DNA of 64,000 nt from Streptomyces sparsogenes (GTDB lineage: Bacteria > Actinomycetota > Actinomycetes > Streptomycetales > Streptomycetaceae): the NCBI RefSeq assembly GCF_001704635.1, contig NZ_MAXF01000038.1:186001-250000 (forward strand), given 5' to 3'. Of the stretch, positions 62,387 to 64,000 are shown in pieces. The position numbers were made by a program, and so were the translations under genes. The notes beneath the pieces were generated by a model. That model was not told where the DNA came from, did no database searches, and saw only the letters and a list, made by a program, of their open reading frames with translations. Numbering within the stretch: position 1 is the first letter of the stretch; each line of letters opens with the position of its first letter.

Positions 62387-63091
62387 TCAGGCGATCGCCA
62401 GCACCACCGCGAGCAGCACCGCCCCCGCCACCGCCGGCGCGATGACCTCGAACGCCCAGCGCACCTCGGGGGCGCCCTGCGCGCCCTCGCGCGTGGCGTT
62501 CGTCTCCGCGAGCGAGCGGAGTTCGCCGATGGTCCGGTCGGCCTGGGCGCGCCGCTCGTCGTCGGCGTCGGCGGCGACCTGGACGGAGGTGCGGCGGAAG
62601 GGGTCCTCGGTCGCCGCGCGCGCCTGGCGGCGGGTGGCCCGCTTGCGCTGGCGCAGCGACACCGGGATGGCCCAGAGCTGGTACTTCGCGCCGCCCGCGA
62701 GCACCTCGCTGGAGTAGCCCGCGCGGACGGCCTCCACCGAGGCCCAGGGCAGGGTGATCGTGCGGAAGGGATTGCGCACCCGCAGCCGGTCCGCGCCGGC
62801 GTACACCGCGGGCCGTACGGTGAAGGCGATCACCAGCGGCACCGCGAGCAGCAGCCCGGCGAGCGCCACCCAGGGCGTCCGCCCCTCGCCCTTGATCACC
62901 GCGTCGATCCCCAGCCAGGCGCCGATCGCGAGCAGCAGCACGCCGCCCGCGATGCCGCCCACCGAGCGGTAGACGCGGTCCGCGTACTCGGTCCCCTGGT
63001 CGGCGGTCCCCTGACCGCGCTGACCGGCGGTCCCCTGGTCGGGCTCGCGCGGGGCGGAGGAGTCGTGCGAGGAGTCGTCCGGGCTCGTCAT
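62387..63091 (-). CDS. PH-domain-like membrane protein
   Basis: A 234-residue protein. A polar N-terminus of about 45 residues has tandem GQRGQGTADQGT-like units. Two membrane helices follow (VGGIAGGVLLLAIGAWLGID; WVALAGLLLAVPLVIAFTVR), then a bacterial PH-like domain (GADRLRVRNPFRTITLPWAS, KYQLWAIPVSLRQRKRATRR), and a C-terminal membrane helix (VIAPAVAGAVLLAVVLAIA). Such proteins are common in actinobacteria; the role is unknown. Divergent from deoC. Confidence 0.87.
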   Translation of the reverse strand: MTSPDDSSHDSSAPREPDQGTAGQRGQGTADQGTEYADRVYRSVGGIAGGVLLLAIGAWLGIDAVIKGEGRTPWVALAGLLLAVPLVIAFTVRPAVYAGADRLRVRNPFRTITLPWASVEAVRAGYSSEVLAGGAKYQLWAIPVSLRQRKRATRRQARAATEDPFRRTSVQVAADADDERRAQADRTIGELRSLAETNATREGAQGAPEVRWAFEVIAPAVAGAVLLAVVLAIA

Positions 63092-63152
63092 GGGGCCGAT
63101 TCTGCCGCACCGGCGCGGCGGCCCGGCGCTCCGGGACCGACCGCCCTCGGGG

Positions 63153-63182
63153 GTGACATTTGGCTACGCGCGTAGATATGCT
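63153..63182 (+). promoter_or_regulatory. deoC promoter containing deo-type palindrome
   Basis: GTGACA (63153-63158) and TATGCT (63177-63182) are 18 bp apart. The spacer contains CTACGCGCGTAG (63164-63175), identical to the sequence upstream of the phosphorylase gene. The -10 ends 6 nt before the GTG start, so the transcript is probably leaderless. Confidence 0.7.
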
Positions 63183-63188
63183 CCCCTG

Positions 63189-64000
63189 GTGACCATGCCC
63201 ACCACAGTTCCCGCATACGGCGCGGAAGCGGCCGAGCGGCTCGCGTCGATGGCGGACGTGACCGCCACCGACGGCGCGCTGCGCCGCTTCCTGCACGGCC
63301 TGCCGGGCGTCGACGCGGTCGGCCTCCAGGCCCGTGCCGCCGCCCTCGGCACCCGCTCGATCAAGACCACGGCGAAGGCGTACGCCATCGACCTGGCCAT
63401 CTCCATGATCGACCTGACGACCCTGGAGGGCGCGGACACCCCGGGCAAGGTCCGGGCGCTGTGCGCCAAGGGGGTCAGCCCCGATCCGACCGACCGCTCC
63501 GTCCCCAAGGTCGCGGCGATCTGCGTCTACTCCGACATGGTCGCCACCGCCAAGCGGGCGCTGGCGGAGGCGGGCGGGTCCGAGGTCCATGTGGCCTCGG
63601 TCGCGACGGCCTTCCCCTCCGGCCGGGCGGCGCTCGCCGTCAAGCTCGCCGACACCCGGGAGGCCGTGGCCGCCGGGGCCGACGAGATTGACATGGTGAT
63701 CGACCGCGGCGCCTTCCTGTCCGGCCGCTACCTCCAGGTCTTCGAGGAGATCCGGCAGGTCAAGGAGGCGTGCCGGCGTACGGACGGCAGCGGCACGGCC
63801 GCCCACCTCAAGGTCATCTTCGAGACCGGCGAGCTGGAGACCTACGACAACGTGCGCCGCGCCTCGTGGCTCGCGATGCTCGCGGGCGCCGACTTCATCA
63901 AGACCTCCACCGGCAAGGTCGCGGTCAACGCGACGCCCCCCGTCACCCTCCTCATGCTGGAGGCGGTCCGCGACTTCCGTGACACGACCGGGGTCCAGGT
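63189..64000 (+). CDS. deoC: Deoxyribose-phosphate aldolase (3' end outside window)
   Basis: The first ~270 residues of DeoC, a class I aldolase splitting deoxyribose-5-phosphate into glyceraldehyde-3-phosphate and acetaldehyde. It has KVAAICVYSDMVATAKRALA, VASVATAFPSGR, EIDMVIDRGAFLSGRY, LKVIFETGEL (catalytic Lys) and DFIKTSTGKV (second catalytic Lys). Start GTG 63189 (VTMPTTVPAY) is at the likely transcription start; an ATG two codons later is the alternative. It completes nucleoside catabolism together with the phosphorylase and mutase upstream. Confidence 0.94.
   Translation, partial: MTMPTTVPAYGAEAAERLASMADVTATDGALRRFLHGLPGVDAVGLQARAAALGTRSIKTTAKAYAIDLAISMIDLTTLEGADTPGKVRALCAKGVSPDPTDRSVPKVAAICVYSDMVATAKRALAEAGGSEVHVASVATAFPSGRAALAVKLADTREAVAAGADEIDMVIDRGAFLSGRYLQVFEEIRQVKEACRRTDGSGTAAHLKVIFETGELETYDNVRRASWLAMLAGADFIKTSTGKVAVNATPPVTLLMLEAVRDFRDTTGVQ

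Overview
The window reads as chromosomal Streptomyces DNA. GC content is very high, third codon positions are mostly G or C, GTG and TTG starts are frequent, and actinobacterial marker families are present: a conservon, FtsB-type divisome protein, DUF501, DUF397, PccB/AccE/AccA-type acyl-CoA carboxylase, two Rpf-like muralytic proteins and a LAXTG sortase substrate. No tRNA, rRNA or CRISPR array was seen. Gene order in two blocks (about 1-12.6 kb and 34.5-64 kb) matches the order I remember for the S. coelicolor core chromosome around ndh-ppx-eno-rpf-CYP107U1 and around ldt-hutH-cdgE-cya-birA-pccB-maf-accA2-deoD-manB-deoC. That comparison is from memory, not from an alignment.

Layout. 1-3.3 kb: the 3' part of an ABC permease facing a cyclopropane-synthase-like methyltransferase. 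3.4-8.8 kb: NADH dehydrogenase II with Rex-like boxes, then the ppx/DUF501/ftsB/eno run. 8.9-11.2 kb: two Rpf-like/LysM proteins, the first behind a c-di-AMP (ydaO-type) riboswitch. 11.3-12.6 kb: a CYP107U-like P450. 13.0-19.2 kb: a conservon (cvnA-D), a CYP157-like P450 lacking ExxR, a second, canonical P450 and an enoyl-CoA hydratase. 19.2-26.2 kb: DUF6479, mazG, a SurA-type lipoprotein, a Ser/Thr kinase with TPR tail, a membrane protein and an unusual DNA-methylase-like protein.

26.3-34.1 kb looks variable. It holds secreted/lipoprotein genes, a GntR regulator with a cluster of four CCTAGG-type operators controlling three tiny overlapping genes, a DUF6183-like gene, an HNH-nuclease lipoprotein, a DUF2079 membrane protein and a VOC protein. 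34.5-43.5 kb: L,D-transpeptidase, a LAXTG surface protein, hutH, a GAF-GGDEF protein, an enoyl-CoA hydratase, a second CYP157-like P450 without ExxR, and an adenylate cyclase. 43.6-50.3 kb: biotin ligase plus acyl-CoA carboxylase beta, epsilon and biotinylated alpha subunits, with maf between. These genes jointly make and charge an acyl/propionyl-CoA carboxylase. 50.4-64 kb: a decayed TnpB remnant, TetR and DeoR regulators, an LpdA-type flavoprotein, and nucleoside catabolism genes (purine nucleoside phosphorylase, phosphosugar mutase, deoC). The phosphorylase and deoC share a 12-bp palindrome in their promoters. The block also carries a divergent MFS/TetR pair, a DUF397 gene that has lost its stop codon, a lipoprotein signal peptidase and a PH-domain protein.

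The observations most worth following up are: the two ExxR-less P450s with a shared C-terminal tail; the GntR/CCTAGG three-gene module; the shared deo palindrome; a covarying palindromic repeat found at two convergent gene junctions; a set of leaderless promoters; and the kinase/pseudo-methylase neighbourhood.
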